Shown: positions 61,982 to 64,000 of the stretch, one piece after another
How positions within the stretch are numbered: the first letter of the stretch is position 1
How the letters are laid out: each line of letters begins with the position of its first letter
DNA from: Roseateles oligotrophus
GTDB taxonomy: Bacteria; Pseudomonadota; Gammaproteobacteria; Burkholderiales; Burkholderiaceae_C
Direction: 5' to 3'
Assembly (NCBI RefSeq): GCF_025717515.1
Contig: NZ_JAJIRN010000010.1
Span: forward strand, 186,001 to 250,000
DNA length: 64,000 nucleotides
Notes under the pieces: model-generated
The model's database searches: none
What the model was told of the DNA's origin: nothing
Seen by the model: only the letters and a program-made list of their open reading frames with translations
Program-made: the position numbers and the translations under genes

Positions 61982-62083
61982 GCCGCCTTCGAGCTGGCGC
62001 TGTGTGGACACAAGCTTGGCAATCTGCTGTTGAGCTTGGATCAGAGCCGGGCCCGGCCGAGCCTGCTCGCCAAAACCTTGCGC

Positions 62084-64000
62084 TCAGGCCAGCCAGTCCG
62101 GCTTTTCAGACCAGGCGGCAACCCAGGCGGGCACGGCGGCGGCGGGCATGGGGCGGGCGATGCCATAACCCTGAGCCAGCTCGCAACCCAGGGCCAGCAG
62201 GCGCTCGCCATGCGCGGCGGTCTCCACGCCCTCGGCAATGACCTGGCGACCGAAGGCCTTGGCCAGGCCAATCACGCCGGTGACGATGGCCAGATCGTCG
62301 GGGTTGACCAGCATGTCACGGACAAAGGTCTGGTCGATCTTCAGCAGCTTGATCGGCAGGCGGCGCAAGTAAGTCAGCGATGAATAGCCGGTGCCAAAGT
62401 CATCGAGCGCGAAATGCACACCCAGGGTTTGGCAGGCGTGCATCAGCTTGGACATCTGAGCCATGTCTTCCAGGGCGCTCGTTTCCAGCACCTCCAACTG
62501 CAGGCCACAAGCCTGGTCACCCGCGGCGGGGAGCAGCAAGGCGGACAGGCGCGACACGAAATTGGCCTGTTGCAGTTGCATCGCGCAGACATTGACGCTG
62601 ACTTGCAAGTCCAGACCCTCGGCGCGCCAGAGGGTGATTTGCCGCAGGGCCTGCGCAATCACCCATTCCCCCAAGTCCACGCTGAGCGCTTGATCTTCGA
62701 TCAACGGTAGAAAAGCCGCCGGTGGCAGCTCGCCGCGCTGTGGGTGCTGCCAGCGAATCAGGGCCTCGACGCCGACCACGGCATTCGTGCGCATATTGAC
62801 CTTGGGCTGGTAGCAGAGCTTGAACTGGCCAAGGGCTAGGGCGCTGCGCATCTCCGCCAGGCCTTCGCGCTGCTGCGTGGCCGCAGTTTCATGCGCAATA
62901 TCGAACAGATGAAAGCGATTCTTGCCGGCTTGTTTGGCCAGATACATGGCTTGGTCGGCATGGCGGATCAGGCGGTCCGCATCGGCGCCATCTTGAGGAT
63001 AGATCGTGACGCCGATGCTGGTGGAAACCTCCAGGAGCAAGTCTCCCAGGGTGACCGGCGCACTGGCCGCCTGCAGCAGGCGCTCCAAGGCCTGCTCGCA
63101 ATCGCGCGGATGCGCCAGTTCGCTCAGCACCGCCACAAACTCATCGCCACCGATGCGTGCCAGCACGTCGCCATCCCGCAGCACCGACTGCATTCGATTG
63201 GCCACGGCAATCAACAGCTCGTCGCCGGTGGCATGACCATGCCGGTCGTTGATGCTTTTGAAACCGTCGAGATCCAGATAGGCCACCGCCAATGAAAGCT
63301 TGCGGCGTCGGCATTGCGCCATGGCGTGCTGCAGCCGCTCGGCCAACAGCACCCGGTTGGGCAGGCCGGTGAGCGCGTCAAAATGGGCGTTGCGCTCAAG
63401 TTGGCGCAGATGCTGCTTGGTCTGGGTGATGTCGGTGAACAGCGCGACAAAATTCTGCGTTTCACCCTTTTTGCCCTTGACCGCGCTGATGGTGAGCATG
63501 ATCGCCACGATGTCGCCCGCGCTGCGCCGAATCCACAGCTCGCCGCTCCAATAGCCGCCGGCCTGCAGATCGCGCCACAGCTGGGTATAGAAGCCGGGGG
63601 CTTGCGTCGAGGAGCGCAGCATCAGGGCGGCTCGGCCCAGCACAGCTTCTCGCGAGTAAGCGGTGATCAGGCTGAAGGTTTCATTGACATCGATGATGTT
63701 GCCGGCGGCGTCGGTGATGACGATGCCTTCGCGGGCATGCTTGAACACATTGGCGGCCAGCAGCAACTGCTCTTCGGCGAGCTTGCGGGCGGTGATGTCG
63801 GTGCTGGTGCCCGTCATGCGCAAGGCTTGGCCTTCGGCGTCGCGGCTTGCGACCATGCCGCGGGCCAGCAGCCAGCGCCATTTGCCGTCTTTGTGCATGC
63901 GCCGATGCTCGCTGACATAGCCGGGCGTTTGCCCTGCCAGATGGGCATGTACGGCTGCCCAGGCCGGGTCGAAGTCATCGGGGTGAATTTTGGGCGGTTC
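62084..64000 (-). CDS. PAS-PAS-GGDEF-EAL bifunctional c-di-GMP enzyme (5' end outside window)
   Basis: Signalling protein that can make and break cyclic di-GMP. The window holds about the last 639 residues; the N-terminus is beyond the right edge. The order is: a PAS domain (IHPDDFDPAWAAVHAHL, HRRMHKDGKWRWLLARG), a second PAS (LAANVFKHAREGIVITDA), GGDEF with intact GGDEF at 63137-63151, and EAL. The EAL triplet is at 62759-62767 (GVEALIRWQHP), and DDFGTGYSS and VIAEGVETA are intact too. Both halves therefore look active. No neighbour lies between it and the DUF2306 gene but a short 102-bp spacer. Redox or small-ligand input through PAS is possible. Confidence 0.93.
   Translation of the reverse strand, partial: EPPKIHPDDFDPAWAAVHAHLAGQTPGYVSEHRRMHKDGKWRWLLARGMVASRDAEGQALRMTGTSTDITARKLAEEQLLLAANVFKHAREGIVITDAAGNIIDVNETFSLITAYSREAVLGRAALMLRSSTQAPGFYTQLWRDLQAGGYWSGELWIRRSAGDIVAIMLTISAVKGKKGETQNFVALFTDITQTKQHLRQLERNAHFDALTGLPNRVLLAERLQHAMAQCRRRKLSLAVAYLDLDGFKSINDRHGHATGDELLIAVANRMQSVLRDGDVLARIGGDEFVAVLSELAHPRDCEQALERLLQAASAPVTLGDLLLEVSTSIGVTIYPQDGADADRLIRHADQAMYLAKQAGKNRFHLFDIAHETAATQQREGLAEMRSALALGQFKLCYQPKVNMRTNAVVGVEALIRWQHPQRGELPPAAFLPLIEDQALSVDLGEWVIAQALRQITLWRAEGLDLQVSVNVCAMQLQQANFVSRLSALLLPAAGDQACGLQLEVLETSALEDMAQMSKLMHACQTLGVHFALDDFGTGYSSLTYLRRLPIKLLKIDQTFVRDMLVNPDDLAIVTGVIGLAKAFGRQVIAEGVETAAHGERLLALGCELAQGYGIARPMPAAAVPAWVAAWSEKPDWLA

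Overview
The window is high-GC DNA (mid-60s percent by eye) from a betaproteobacterium, most likely order Burkholderiales near the Rubrivivax/Leptothrix/Roseateles/Paucibacter group. The genus is inference: it rests on the gene families, TTG-rich leucine usage, a PEP-CTERM protein, a type IV pilin, ModABC and an FMN-riboswitch-controlled RibH2. I see no tRNA, rRNA, CRISPR array or intact insertion sequence.

Layout. 1-1845: two peptide ABC permease genes on the minus strand. 2156-16712: seven paralogous family-5 solute-binding proteins on the plus strand, with a membrane diguanylate cyclase between the first and second. The last five SBP genes are chained by ATGA/GTGA overlaps and run into a GNAT gene. 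17243-18603: a histidine phosphatase and a small periplasmic binding protein. 18863-22210: an operon of a wax ester synthase/DGAT and two alpha/beta hydrolases. 22355-22732: a pilin gene with a sigma-54 promoter. 23107-28323: a cyclic-nucleotide phosphodiesterase and a large SNF2 helicase. 28356-29274: an FMN riboswitch interrupted by a 141-bp inverted-repeat element, then ribH2. 29271-32433: a minus-strand operon of a MurA-like enzyme, a binding protein and a pseudouridine synthase. 32614-36461: a binding protein and modABC, with a 161-bp inverted-repeat element between modA and modB. 36480-38715: an arsenic operon arsR-arsC-aqpS-arsH. 38794-39934: an XRE-cupin regulator and a GNAT. 40196-43782: a PEP-CTERM gene with an in-frame stop and a LytS-type kinase with a frameshift, followed by its intact LytTR regulator. 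43898-47491: a PspC-domain protein and a MacAB-like exporter. 47696-54213: a glutathione transferase, a large lipoprotein, a second diguanylate cyclase, a binding protein, an iodotyrosine-deiodinase-like nitroreductase and a DUF3667 protein. 54214-56546: poor coding content around one lipoprotein hydrolase, resembling a small acquired island. 56547-64000: a second LytS/LytTR pair, a membrane protein, a TPR protein, a PHB-depolymerase-like esterase, a DUF2306 protein and a PAS-GGDEF-EAL protein cut by the window edge.

Functional threads. The strongest unusual system is the SBP array beside one permease pair: many periplasmic receptors, probably of different specificity, may feed one peptide transporter, with a c-di-GMP enzyme built into the locus. 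Other threads are c-di-GMP turnover (three proteins), lipid storage and mobilisation, arsenic handling without an ArsB/Acr3 pump, and several short inverted-repeat elements placed inside regulatory or operon-internal spacers.
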